This document shows, in pieces, positions 15,919-24,546 of a DNA stretch of 64,000 bases (position 1 is its first letter; the number at the start of each line of letters is the position of its first letter). The stretch is from positions 1-64,000 of the forward strand of contig DATMQA010000158.1 of NCBI GenBank assembly GCA_035566895.1, written 5' to 3'. A program made the position numbers and the translations under genes. The DNA comes from DATMQA01 sp035566895 (lineage in GTDB: Bacteria > Verrucomicrobiota > Verrucomicrobiia > Limisphaerales > UBA8199). The notes beneath the pieces are model-generated. The model did no database searches. It was given only the letters and a program-made list of their open reading frames with translations, and was not told the origin of the DNA.

Positions 15919-17988
15919 ATGAAGCCACTCGATGCTCTCACGACCGCCTTCCTGGCCATGCTCCTTACAGCTCGCGCCGGCATCATCGCCCAATGGAACT
16001 TCAACAGCCCGGTTCCTGACGGGGACACCTCCACCGGGACCAACGCGCCTTCGAGCAGTGCCGGCCCCGCTTCGGCGTCGCTTGTCGGAGGCGTTACCGG
16101 CGGCTTTTCGGCGGGCTGCAACAGCGACCCAGCCGCCTCGGACAACTCGGGCTGGCAAACCGCACATTACCCCGGCACAGCGAGCAACAAAACCGCCGGT
16201 GTCCAGTTCAATGTCGATACGAGCGGCTATGAGAACATCTCGCTGAGCTGGTTCGAGCGCCACAGCGGCACGGCGAGCCGCTATCTCCGGCTCCAATACA
16301 CTTTCGACGGAGGCAGTTTCACGGATGCCGATGTGCTTGCTGTATATGCGGATAGCGTGTTCACCAACAAAACGGTCAACCTGAGCGGTATTCCCGGCGC
16401 TGCCAATAACCCGAGTTTCGGCTTTCGCATCGTCTCCGAGTTTGAAAGCACTGCTACCGGGTCCGGTGCGAGCGCCTATCTGGCGACCAAAGACGGTTCG
16501 ACCTATGGCGGGTCGGGCACTATCCGGTTCGATATGGTAACGGTCTCGGGCTCGTTCATTCCCGGGGCCAACACACCGCCGGGCATCTCCGGCATCAAGG
16601 ACCAGACGCTGCGGGTCGGCCGAGCTACTTTTCCCTTGGACTTTTTTGTCTGGGACACCGAAGACCCGGGCACGAGCCTGACCGTCAACGCGGTCTCTTC
16701 GAATCCGATGGTCATCCCGGAGTCCGGCATCGTCTTTGGCGGCAGTGGCGTGAACCGGACGGTCACCATCACTGCGGGAAACCAACCGGGCACCGCGGCG
16801 CTCACCCTTTATGTCATCGATCCGGGCGGCAAATCAAACAGCACGACCTTTTCGGTGACCGTTCTTCCGCTCAACACTGCACCCGTCATCTCAAGACCCT
16901 CGTGGACTAATACCATTGCCAATACGCCCACCCGGCCCATCGCTTTCAACATCAGCGACCTCGAAACCTCAGCCCAAAACCTGCGTCTTTCCGGCAGCTC
17001 GGGGAATCCCGCACTGGTGCCCGACAGCAACATTGTTTTTGGCGGCAGCGGCAGCAACCGAACCGTCACGCTGACGCCCGCCTCGGGCCAAACCGGTGTT
17101 GCTCCCATCACGCTTACGGTCAGCGATGGCGCGAGCACCTCGAGTTGTGTTTTTCCGCTGATGGTCACGCCGTCAGCGACGGTTATTTTCTATGATCCAT
17201 TTTCATATCCGGACGGCTCGCTGTTGACCAATTCCGTGTTTCTGTGGGCCAACCGTTCAGGAACCTTTGGCCAATGCCAGGTCACCAACGGCGAGCTCCA
17301 AATCAGCGCGGCCCAAAGCGAGGACATCAGCGCTCCATTAGCCGGCGGACCATACCCCACCAACCACGGCACCGTGCTCTACGCCGCTTTCAAGGCCAAA
17401 TTCCTCAACCTCCCGAAAATTGTTCCCAGTTGTTTCGCCCATTTTGTGGGAGGCAGCCATCTGCTCGGCCGAATCTATGCGGGCACCACCAATGCGGCTC
17501 CGGGAAACTTTCGTCTCTCAGCCGCCAACGCTTCGGATTCGGCGGCCGAACTGCCAATCGATCTCCAAACCAACACGACCTATACATTTGTCACCCGTTA
17601 CGACGTTGACGCCGCCAGCACCACTCTCTGGCTTAATCCTTTAGCGGAGTCCGACGCCGGTGTATCCGCCACGGATCCTCAGACTCCCGTCTCGATTTCT
17701 TCCTACGGTTTCCGCCAGGATAGCACCCTCGGCGCCACCACGCTGGTGGACGAGCTGACGGTGGGCCTTTCTTTCGCCGCGGTCCTGCCTTCGACGACCC
17801 TCAATCTGCCACCGGTGACCATCCGACTCAGCGGAAGCAGTGTCGTCCTGACTTGGACCGATTCGGGTTTCGCACTGCAATCCGCGCCAGCGGCGGCCGG
17901 ACCCTTTATCAACATTCCGGCTGCGACCAGTCCCTTCACGAATCAGGCGATTGGCGCGGCGCGGTTCTTCCGTTTGAAGGCACGCTGA
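15919..17988 (+). CDS. Secreted beta-sandwich repeat protein
   Basis: 689 residues with a signal peptide (MKPLDALTTAFLAMLLTARAG). The N-terminal 200 residues form a beta-rich domain (AQWNFNSPVPDG...NISLSWFERHSGTASRYLRLQ). Two cadherin-like repeats follow, each with a near-identical turn: VIPESGIVFGGSGVNRTVTI and LVPDSNIVFGGSGSNRTVTL. A lectin/concanavalin-like domain (VIFYDPFSYPDGSLLTN...TTLWLNPLAESD) resembles the segment TLWINPASESD of the CHRD protein at 7811. The tail VVLTWTDSGFALQSAPAAAG...ARFFRLKAR is a module shared by the secreted proteins of this window. It is probably surface exposed or released; function is unknown. Confidence 0.78.
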   Translation: MKPLDALTTAFLAMLLTARAGIIAQWNFNSPVPDGDTSTGTNAPSSSAGPASASLVGGVTGGFSAGCNSDPAASDNSGWQTAHYPGTASNKTAGVQFNVDTSGYENISLSWFERHSGTASRYLRLQYTFDGGSFTDADVLAVYADSVFTNKTVNLSGIPGAANNPSFGFRIVSEFESTATGSGASAYLATKDGSTYGGSGTIRFDMVTVSGSFIPGANTPPGISGIKDQTLRVGRATFPLDFFVWDTEDPGTSLTVNAVSSNPMVIPESGIVFGGSGVNRTVTITAGNQPGTAALTLYVIDPGGKSNSTTFSVTVLPLNTAPVISRPSWTNTIANTPTRPIAFNISDLETSAQNLRLSGSSGNPALVPDSNIVFGGSGSNRTVTLTPASGQTGVAPITLTVSDGASTSSCVFPLMVTPSATVIFYDPFSYPDGSLLTNSVFLWANRSGTFGQCQVTNGELQISAAQSEDISAPLAGGPYPTNHGTVLYAAFKAKFLNLPKIVPSCFAHFVGGSHLLGRIYAGTTNAAPGNFRLSAANASDSAAELPIDLQTNTTYTFVTRYDVDAASTTLWLNPLAESDAGVSATDPQTPVSISSYGFRQDSTLGATTLVDELTVGLSFAAVLPSTTLNLPPVTIRLSGSSVVLTWTDSGFALQSAPAAAGPFINIPAATSPFTNQAIGAARFFRLKAR

Positions 17989-18025
17989 ACTCGACCACGA
18001 ATGGGCTTAACCACGGAGGGGGCTT

Positions 18026-18470
18026 AACCACGAATGGACACTAATGAACACGAATCAGAACACAACAGACTCAAACCACGGCGTGAAATTGCTATTTAAG
18101 GACGAAGTGTTTCAAATCGTTGGCTCCGCGATGAATGTTCTGAATGAGCTCGGCCACGGTTTCCACGAGAAACCTTACGAAAATGCGCTCGTAGTCGAGT
18201 TCAGGTTGCGGAATATCCCGTTTACACAACAGCCCAGTTACGAAATTCTCTACAAGGGATATAAAGTTGGTTTGTTCACACCTGACTTAATTGCTTTTAA
18301 CGCGGTGGTCCTGGACGCCAAAGTAATTGAACAAATCACCGATGTTGAACGAGGCCAGATGTTGAACTATCTGAAAATCACCCGCCTGCGAGTAGGCGTC
18401 ATTCTCAACTTCAAACATCCACGGCTGGAATGGGAACGAATAGTTCTTTAATCCGTGTCTATTGGTGGTT
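18026..18470. repeat. Imperfect inverted repeats flanking the GxxExxY gene
   Basis: The left arm (18027-18048, AACCACGAATGGACACTAAT) is matched, inverted, by the right arm (18448-18470, TTAATCCGTGTCTATTGGTG). The gene lies between them with its start codon inside the left arm and its stop at the edge of the right arm. A second left-like fragment (CCACGAATGGGCTTAACCACGG) precedes at 17994. The arrangement suggests a mobile or repeatedly copied cassette. Confidence 0.55.
18044..18451 (+). CDS. GxxExxY protein
   Basis: A 135-residue cytoplasmic protein with the signature GFHEKPY at residues 39-45 and the downstream pattern QPSYEILYKGYKVGLFTPDLI, then VVLDAKVIEQITDVERGQMLNYLKI. The D-x(n)-A-K strand layout is compatible with a PD-(D/E)xK nuclease-like fold, as proposed for this family, but no activity is established. 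The family is typically present in many copies per genome in Verrucomicrobia and Planctomycetes. It is flanked by imperfect inverted repeats and has no functional link to its neighbours. Confidence 0.85.
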   Translation: MNTNQNTTDSNHGVKLLFKDEVFQIVGSAMNVLNELGHGFHEKPYENALVVEFRLRNIPFTQQPSYEILYKGYKVGLFTPDLIAFNAVVLDAKVIEQITDVERGQMLNYLKITRLRVGVILNFKHPRLEWERIVL

Positions 18471-18513
18471 TGCTTTCGGCCTGATTCTTGCTAAATCTGC
18501 CTATGAGTTTCGC

Positions 18514-19098
18514 ATGAACCAGGCCGTATTCTTAGATCGCGACGGCACGCTGATTGAGGAGAAGCATTACCTCAGCCGGCCGGAAGACGTCGTGCTGTTT
18601 CCCGGCGCCGGGGCCGCGCTGAAACGCTTGCAGGACAGCGGGTTCAAGTTGTTCATTGTCTCGAACCAGTCCGGAGTCGGCCGCGGATATTTTACCATGG
18701 CTGAGGTCGAGCGGGTCAACCGGCGACTTTCGGAGCTGCTGGCACAATTCGGCGCGGTGGTGGAGAAAATCTACGTGGCCCCTGAGGCGCCGGATACTCC
18801 GAGCCGTGGCCGCAAGCCCTCGCCGCAGTTTCTGTTCGACGCCCGGGACGAATTCGGCGTCGAGTTGGCCCAAAGTTACATGATTGGAGACAAGTTGATT
18901 GATCTTGAATGCGGCTGGAACGCCGGGGCCAAACGGTGCGTGCTGGTCCGCACCGGCTACGGGGCCGAGCAAGAGCGCACATTTGCCGCGAAGCTGGCCT
19001 CAGCAATCGTGGCCGACGACGTGGCCGCCGCTGCCGCCTGGATACTCGCTCAGCGTGCAACGCCTGCGGCAGTTAAATCGGTTGAACAAGTTAAATGA
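18514..19098 (+). CDS. gmhB: HAD-IIIA phosphatase, heptose-bisphosphate phosphatase-like
   Basis: 194 residues. ATG 18514 places the HAD motif I (AVFLDRDGTLIEE) at the N terminus with nucleophile Asp8 and Asp10; the frame upstream is repeat-derived. Motif II is LFIVSNQSGVGRGYF, and motifs III/IV are RKPSPQFL and YMIGDKLIDLECG. These match D-glycero-D-manno-heptose 1,7-bisphosphate 7-phosphatase and related histidinol-phosphate phosphatases. The Cys/His zinc-binding loop of classical GmhB is absent here (VAPEAPDTPSRGRKP instead), so substrate specificity is less sure. It probably feeds LPS or EPS heptose precursors; glmS lies next to it. Confidence 0.75.
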   Translation: MNQAVFLDRDGTLIEEKHYLSRPEDVVLFPGAGAALKRLQDSGFKLFIVSNQSGVGRGYFTMAEVERVNRRLSELLAQFGAVVEKIYVAPEAPDTPSRGRKPSPQFLFDARDEFGVELAQSYMIGDKLIDLECGWNAGAKRCVLVRTGYGAEQERTFAAKLASAIVADDVAAAAAWILAQRATPAAVKSVEQVK

Positions 19099-19142
19099 GT
19101 GGCGACCTACACAGCATCTTGCTGGACCTGACTCCCTTTCTC

Positions 19143-19180
19143 GACTTTGGACTTTGGACTCTAGAATTTGGACTTTAGAC
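19143..19180 (+). repeat. GACTTTGGAC simple repeat before glmS
   Basis: GACTTTGGACTTTGGACTC and a diverged copy, TTTGGACTTTAGAC. The reverse-complement word is also in the gap near 2512-2540, so it is a dispersed genome repeat. Confidence 0.55.
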
Positions 19181-19187
19181 TGAACCT

Positions 19188-21047
19188 ATGTGTGGCATCG
19201 TAGGCTATATCGGCACTAAAACCGCCGCGCCGCTTTTGCTCGAAGGCCTGCGGCGGCTGGAATATCGCGGTTACGACTCGGCGGGCCTCTGCACGCTCAA
19301 CAATGGCGGGCTCGAGGTGCGCAAATGTGTCGGTCGCGTCGCGCGCCTGGGGGATTTGCTCGTCCAAAAACCGGCTGCCGGCACGCTGGGCATCAGCCAC
19401 ACGCGGTGGGCCACCCATGGCTTGCCCAGCGACGCCAACGCTCACCCGCACCTGGACCGCTCCGGCAAGCTTGCCCTGGTCCACAACGGCATCATCGAAA
19501 ACTACGCGGCCTTGCGCCACAAACTCAGCCGGCACGAGCACAAGTTCCTTTCGCAAACCGATACCGAGGTGCTGGCTCACCTGGTTGGCCATCATTTAGA
19601 CCATCTGCTGGCCAAAAGGAAACCGCTGTCACCCGAGCTGGTCGCGGCGGCCATCCTGGCCGCCACCCGCGAAGCCACGGGCACTTACGCGATTGCTTTG
19701 GTCCATGCCGAGTTGCCGGGCCATCTCTTTGGCGCCCGGCGCGGTTCGCCGCTCGTAGTGGGTGTGGGTGAAGACGAAACATTTCTCGCCAGCGACGTCT
19801 CTCCCATTGTCGCGCACACCCGCAAGGTCATTTACCTGCACGACGGCGACATCGTCATGGTCAACGCCAACGCTATCTCGGTCGCCTCCGATGGCAAGCC
19901 GGCTTGGCGGGCGCAGACGACCGTGCATTGGTCCCCCGAAGCCGCCGAACGCGGCGAGTTCCCGCACTACATGCTGAAGGAGATTTTCGAGCAGCCCGAG
20001 CGTGTGAGCGACGCATTGCGATTGGCACTCAGGGCCGGCACGGGGTCGGCGGTATTTGAAGAATCCGCGTTGAGCCGAAAAGCGCTGGCCAAAGTGCGCC
20101 GCCTGGTTCTGGTGGCCTGCGGCACAAGCTGGCACGCCGCCCTCGTCGGCGAATACCTGATCGAGACCTTAGCCGGGTTGCCTGTCGAAGTAGAATGCGC
20201 CAGCGAAATGCGCTACCGCCACCGCCCGCTGGAAAAAGACGCGCTGGTGGTCTCCATCTCGCAATCCGGCGAGACGGCGGACACCCTGGCGGCGATTCGC
20301 GGCGCCCGCGCCCAGCGACTGCGCACGCTGGCCATTGTTAACGTCGCCGGGTCCACGATCGCCCGCGAATCGGACGCCGACCTCCAGATGCGCGCCGGGC
20401 CGGAAATCGGGGTGGCCTCGACCAAGGCGTTCGAGATGCAGGTGCTTTGGCTCACGTTGCTCGGCCTGGCTTTGGGCCGCCAGCGCGGCCATCTCTCGCC
20501 CACCGAGGGCCGCAAACTCACGCGCGAACTTCTTGCCATTCCCTCCAAACTGGAAACCATCCTGGCTCAAAATTCGCATATCCGCGTGATCGCCAAAAAG
20601 TATGCGGGCTTCGAGGACTTTCTCTTCATGGGCCGGCAATTCAACTTCCCTATCGCCCTGGAAGGCGCGCTCAAGCTGAAAGAAATCTCCTATATCCACG
20701 CTGAGGGCTACCCCTCGGCTGAGATGAAGCACGGGCCGATCGCGCTGGTCTCGGAGGCGTTCCCGAGCGTGTTCGTCGTGCCGCGCGATGCCATGTATGA
20801 GAAGAACATGAGCAACATCGAAGAAATTAAGGCCCGCCGCGGCCCTATCATCGCCGTCGCTACGGCGGGCGATGAAGAGATCGGCAGCAAAGCCGACGAC
20901 GTGATTTACATCCCGCCGACGCTAGATTGCCTCCAATCGCTGCTGACGGTCGTGCCGTTGCAACTCCTAGCGTACCACATCGCGGTCGAGCGCGGCTGCG
21001 ACGTCGATAAGCCGCGCAACCTGGCCAAGAGCGTGACGGTCGAATAG
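19188..21047 (+). CDS. glmS: Glutamine-fructose-6-phosphate aminotransferase (isomerizing)
   Basis: 619 residues, the normal length. The enzyme makes glucosamine 6-phosphate, the first step to UDP-GlcNAc for cell wall and polysaccharide. The N-terminal Ntn domain has the catalytic Cys2 (MCGIVGYIG), RLEYRGYDSAGL, ISHTRWATHG and VHNGIIENY. Two SIS domains follow (VACGTSWHAALVGEYLIE, SISQSGETADTLAAI, LEGALKLKEISYIHAEGY), and the C terminus DKPRNLAKSVTVE carries the C-tail lid. No glmS riboswitch or ribozyme-like leader is apparent upstream; the leader is repeat DNA. It may supply precursors to the neighbouring EPS locus. Confidence 0.96.
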   Translation: MCGIVGYIGTKTAAPLLLEGLRRLEYRGYDSAGLCTLNNGGLEVRKCVGRVARLGDLLVQKPAAGTLGISHTRWATHGLPSDANAHPHLDRSGKLALVHNGIIENYAALRHKLSRHEHKFLSQTDTEVLAHLVGHHLDHLLAKRKPLSPELVAAAILAATREATGTYAIALVHAELPGHLFGARRGSPLVVGVGEDETFLASDVSPIVAHTRKVIYLHDGDIVMVNANAISVASDGKPAWRAQTTVHWSPEAAERGEFPHYMLKEIFEQPERVSDALRLALRAGTGSAVFEESALSRKALAKVRRLVLVACGTSWHAALVGEYLIETLAGLPVEVECASEMRYRHRPLEKDALVVSISQSGETADTLAAIRGARAQRLRTLAIVNVAGSTIARESDADLQMRAGPEIGVASTKAFEMQVLWLTLLGLALGRQRGHLSPTEGRKLTRELLAIPSKLETILAQNSHIRVIAKKYAGFEDFLFMGRQFNFPIALEGALKLKEISYIHAEGYPSAEMKHGPIALVSEAFPSVFVVPRDAMYEKNMSNIEEIKARRGPIIAVATAGDEEIGSKADDVIYIPPTLDCLQSLLTVVPLQLLAYHIAVERGCDVDKPRNLAKSVTVE

Positions 21048-21216
21048 GTTAATGCCTGGAAAGGCCTCATAACTCAGGTAATAGAGTTGGAAACCAAGTA
21101 ATAAAGTCGCACGCTCCCGCGCCAGCGCACGTTTTGACCTCAGCGCCTCAGCCTTGACCGTGCCCCCCCGGAAAGGGAAATGATCCACTGCAGGACTCGG
21201 GTGTTTTCCCAAGTGG

Positions 21217-24200
21217 ATGGCGGTTTTCACCTACCTACACAGCCCAAAGGCGGCGACTTATAGTAGGGTAAATTTGCGTAGCCAACAGATAAATGTGGGA
21301 TTGAAGGAGGAGTCCTATTCGCTGTCCCCGATGCAGCAGGGCATGTTGTTTCACAACGTGTCCGCCCGGGAAACCGGCGTGGACATTGAGCAACTATTTT
21401 GCAGGCTGCCTGAACACGTGGATGTTCGGGCCTTTGAATACGCCTGGCAGCGGGTCGCGAACCGGCACCCGATCTTCCGAACCACTTTCCATTGGACGGA
21501 ACGTTCCGAACCGTGGCAGGAAGTGTGCTCTCAAGCCGCATTCGAATTTAAATATGAAGATTGGCGACGAAAGCCGGCGGCGGAACAGGAGAAATTGTTT
21601 GAAGCCGTCCTGCAAGCAGACCGGCAGCGCGGCTTCAACCTGTCGGCCGCGCCGCCGATGCGCCTGGCGCTTTTCCACCTCGGCGATTCGGCCAGCCAGT
21701 TCCTGTGGACTGTTCATCATTTGCTGCTCGACGGCCGCGGCGTCGTTCCGGTGCTGAACGAAGTCTTCGCGTTTTACGAAGCCTCGGTTCGCGGTGAGGC
21801 GTTGGAACTGCCGGCGCCTCGGCCTTACCGCGAATACATTGACTGGTTGCGGCGGCAGGATTGGCGCCCGGCGGAAAGGTTCTGGCGGCAGGCCCTGAAA
21901 GGCTTCACCGCGCCGACACCCCTGGGCATCGCTCACGCTCCCCGGCAGGATGCCGGGCCGATTCGCGGCGAACAGGAAATCGGACTTTCCGCATCCGTGA
22001 CCGCTGCGTTGAAATCTTTCGCGCGACAAAATGGCTTCACGCCCAACACGCTGCTGCAAGGCGCGTGGGCGCTGTTGTTGAGCCGTTACAGCCGCGAGGA
22101 CGATGTGGTGTTCGGCGCCGTTCGTGCCGGGCGCGGTTCCAACGTGCCGGGCGCCAGCGCCATCGTCGGCCTGCTGATCAACACCGTGCCGGTGCGGGTC
22201 CGCATCGCGCCGCAAGCGACGTTGGTGACTTGGCTGCAAACCTTACGCGAGGCGTGGAGAGCGTTACGCGACTTCGAGCACACGCCTCTAGCCAACATCC
22301 AAAGCTGGAGCGACGTGCCCCGCGGCCAACCCCTGTTCGAGACCATCTTCAATTATCAGGACCCATCGTGGGACGCCGCGCTGCGTGCGCAGGGCGGAAA
22401 ATGGGCGAAACGTGAGTTCGGCATTCGCAGCCAGTCCAACTATCCTTTGGCGGTGGACGCCTATGGCGGCCCAGCGCTGTCGATCAAAATTCTCTATCAC
22501 CGAAACCGTTTCGACGACGACGCCATTACCCGGATGCTGGGCCATTTCAAAACGCTGCTCGAAAGCATGGCCGCCAACCCTGAAACACGCGTCGGCCAGT
22601 TGCCGATGCTGACGGAAAGCGAACGCGCTCAACTACTGGCCAAATGGAACGACACGGCTGCGGAATTCCCGCGGGACAAATGCATCCATCAACTTTTTGA
22701 GGAACAGGCCCGGCGAACGCCCGACGCGCTCGCGGTCGAGGACGGGAAAACGCAATTAAGCTACGCGGGTCTGAATGAGCGCGCGGACTTGCTGGCGGCA
22801 GAATTGCGAGGATTGGGCGTCGGCCCTGACGTTGGCGTGGGCGTGTGCCTGGAACGCTCCGCTGAAATGGTCGCGGCCAAGCTCGCGGTCTGGAAAGCGG
22901 GCGGCGCGTACGTGCCGCTGGATCCATCGCATCCGGTCGAACGCCTCAAGTTCATGATGGCAGACGCCCGAATGCCCGTGCTGCTCACGCAACAATCGTT
23001 GCGCGCGCATCTCCAGTTTGAAATCCCCAATCTCAAATCGCTCTGCGTGGACAGGCCGCTGGAGGCGACACCAGGCCCGCAGAACGAATCGGGCACGACG
23101 GCAAAGCGCGAGGACGCGGCACGCCGCGCATCACCTCCGCTGCGAGCCTCAACTCGCAACCCACAACTTTCCTCCAGCCTCGCTTATGTCATCTACACCT
23201 CCGGCTCCACGGGCCAGCCCAAAGGCGTGGAAATCGAGCACCGGAGCCTGGCCAATCTCATCGCGTGGCATCAGCGCGCTTACGCGGTAACGCCGAACGA
23301 TCGGGCAACCCAAATCGCCACGCCGGCGTTCGACGCGTCCGTTTGGGAGTTGTGGCCGTATTTGACCTGCGGCGCGAGCATTCACATTCCCGACGAAGGG
23401 ACGCGGCGTTCGCCCAAGGCGCTCTTGCGGTGGCTGGCGGAGAAAAAGATCACGCTCGCGTTCATTCCCACGCCGGTCGCCGAAGCGATGCTTGAGGAAC
23501 GCTGGCCGGACGATTGCGCATTGCGTGTGCTGCTGACCGGCGGTGACAGGCTGCATCGTGCCCCGGGAAAGAATCTTCCCTGTGCGCTATCGAACCATTA
23601 CGGGCCGACCGAGAGCACGGTGGTCACGACGTGGACTCTGATTCCTCCGATCGAGGGCCATGCCAGTCCGCCGCCCATCGGCCGACCTATCGCCAACACC
23701 CGGGTTTATATCCTCGACCAAGGCCTTCAGCCGGTGCCCGTAGGTGTACCCGGGGAGCTGTGCATCGGCGGCGCAGGACTGGCGCGCGGGTATCGCAATC
23801 GACCCGAGCTCACGGCGGAAAAATTTATTCCGAACCCGTTCGGCGCCAGGTCCGAAGACCGCCTCTACCGAACCGGCGATCTGGTCCGCTGGTTGGCGGA
23901 TGGGCAGCTCGAATTTCTCGGCCGCCTGGACCACCAGGTCAAGCTCCGCGGCCAGCGTATTGAGCTTGGCGAAATCGAAGCCGCGCTCAGCACCTGTCCG
24001 GGCGTGCGCGAAGCCGTTGTCGTTCCGCGGGAAAATGCCAGGGGCGAAGATTGTCTGGCGGCTTACGTTGTTTGGAAAAACGGCGCCAGTCGGCAGCCCG
24101 AGGTGTTCCGCAAATTCCTCAAGGAAAAATTGCCTGAAACCATGGTGCCGTCCGTCTTCGTGCCGCTCGCCGCGCTGCCGCTCACGCCAAACGGCAAGGT

Positions 24201-24546
24201 GGACCGCAAAGCGCTGCCGGCGCCGGAATTCAACAACGGCGGTTCCGGAACGCCGTTCAGCGCGCCGCACACGCCGACGGAAACCAAGCTGGCGGAAATC
24301 TGGCGTGAAGTGCTCGGCGTGGAGCGGGTCGGCGTTCACGACAATTTCTTTGAACTCGGCGGCCACTCGCTCACCGCCACCCGGGTCAACTCGCGTGTGT
24401 CGGGCACGTTTCAGATCGAATTGCCGTTGCAGGAGTTGTTTGATTCGCCGACCGTGGCTGAATTGGCGGAGAAAATTGACGCGGCTCCGCGGGGGTCTTG
24501 TGAAGCGAGTCCCGCGACGCGTGAAGTGCTGGCTGCGGAAGCGTGA
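21217..24546 (+). CDS. Nonribosomal peptide synthetase, single C-A-T module
   Basis: 1,109 residues. Condensation domain about 35-470: LSPMQQGMLFH and active motif HHLLLDG (167-173). Adenylation domain about 490-1000: YTSGSTGQPKG (660-670), NHYGPTES (793-800), YRTGD, and A10 Lys994 in PNGKVDRK. Carrier domain about 1018-1090, with phosphopantetheine Ser1051 in ELGGHSLTA. By-eye pocket residues read D-A-W-A-L-T-H-V-V-K, for which I know no matching substrate. Residues about 620-653 are a low-complexity Arg/Ala/Ser insertion before the A3 motif. The start is uncertain; GTG 21295 is an alternative. It is the only NRPS gene on the plus strand and lacks a thioesterase. Its 3' end overlaps the convergent thioesterase gene by 161 bases. 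Confidence 0.9.
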   Translation: MAVFTYLHSPKAATYSRVNLRSQQINVGLKEESYSLSPMQQGMLFHNVSARETGVDIEQLFCRLPEHVDVRAFEYAWQRVANRHPIFRTTFHWTERSEPWQEVCSQAAFEFKYEDWRRKPAAEQEKLFEAVLQADRQRGFNLSAAPPMRLALFHLGDSASQFLWTVHHLLLDGRGVVPVLNEVFAFYEASVRGEALELPAPRPYREYIDWLRRQDWRPAERFWRQALKGFTAPTPLGIAHAPRQDAGPIRGEQEIGLSASVTAALKSFARQNGFTPNTLLQGAWALLLSRYSREDDVVFGAVRAGRGSNVPGASAIVGLLINTVPVRVRIAPQATLVTWLQTLREAWRALRDFEHTPLANIQSWSDVPRGQPLFETIFNYQDPSWDAALRAQGGKWAKREFGIRSQSNYPLAVDAYGGPALSIKILYHRNRFDDDAITRMLGHFKTLLESMAANPETRVGQLPMLTESERAQLLAKWNDTAAEFPRDKCIHQLFEEQARRTPDALAVEDGKTQLSYAGLNERADLLAAELRGLGVGPDVGVGVCLERSAEMVAAKLAVWKAGGAYVPLDPSHPVERLKFMMADARMPVLLTQQSLRAHLQFEIPNLKSLCVDRPLEATPGPQNESGTTAKREDAARRASPPLRASTRNPQLSSSLAYVIYTSGSTGQPKGVEIEHRSLANLIAWHQRAYAVTPNDRATQIATPAFDASVWELWPYLTCGASIHIPDEGTRRSPKALLRWLAEKKITLAFIPTPVAEAMLEERWPDDCALRVLLTGGDRLHRAPGKNLPCALSNHYGPTESTVVTTWTLIPPIEGHASPPPIGRPIANTRVYILDQGLQPVPVGVPGELCIGGAGLARGYRNRPELTAEKFIPNPFGARSEDRLYRTGDLVRWLADGQLEFLGRLDHQVKLRGQRIELGEIEAALSTCPGVREAVVVPRENARGEDCLAAYVVWKNGASRQPEVFRKFLKEKLPETMVPSVFVPLAALPLTPNGKVDRKALPAPEFNNGGSGTPFSAPHTPTETKLAEIWREVLGVERVGVHDNFFELGGHSLTATRVNSRVSGTFQIELPLQELFDSPTVAELAEKIDAAPRGSCEASPATREVLAAEA

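Noticed and set aside
19099..19187. glmS ribozyme or riboswitch in the glmS leader
   Set aside because: The 89-base leader is mostly simple repeat and too short for the known ribozyme fold.
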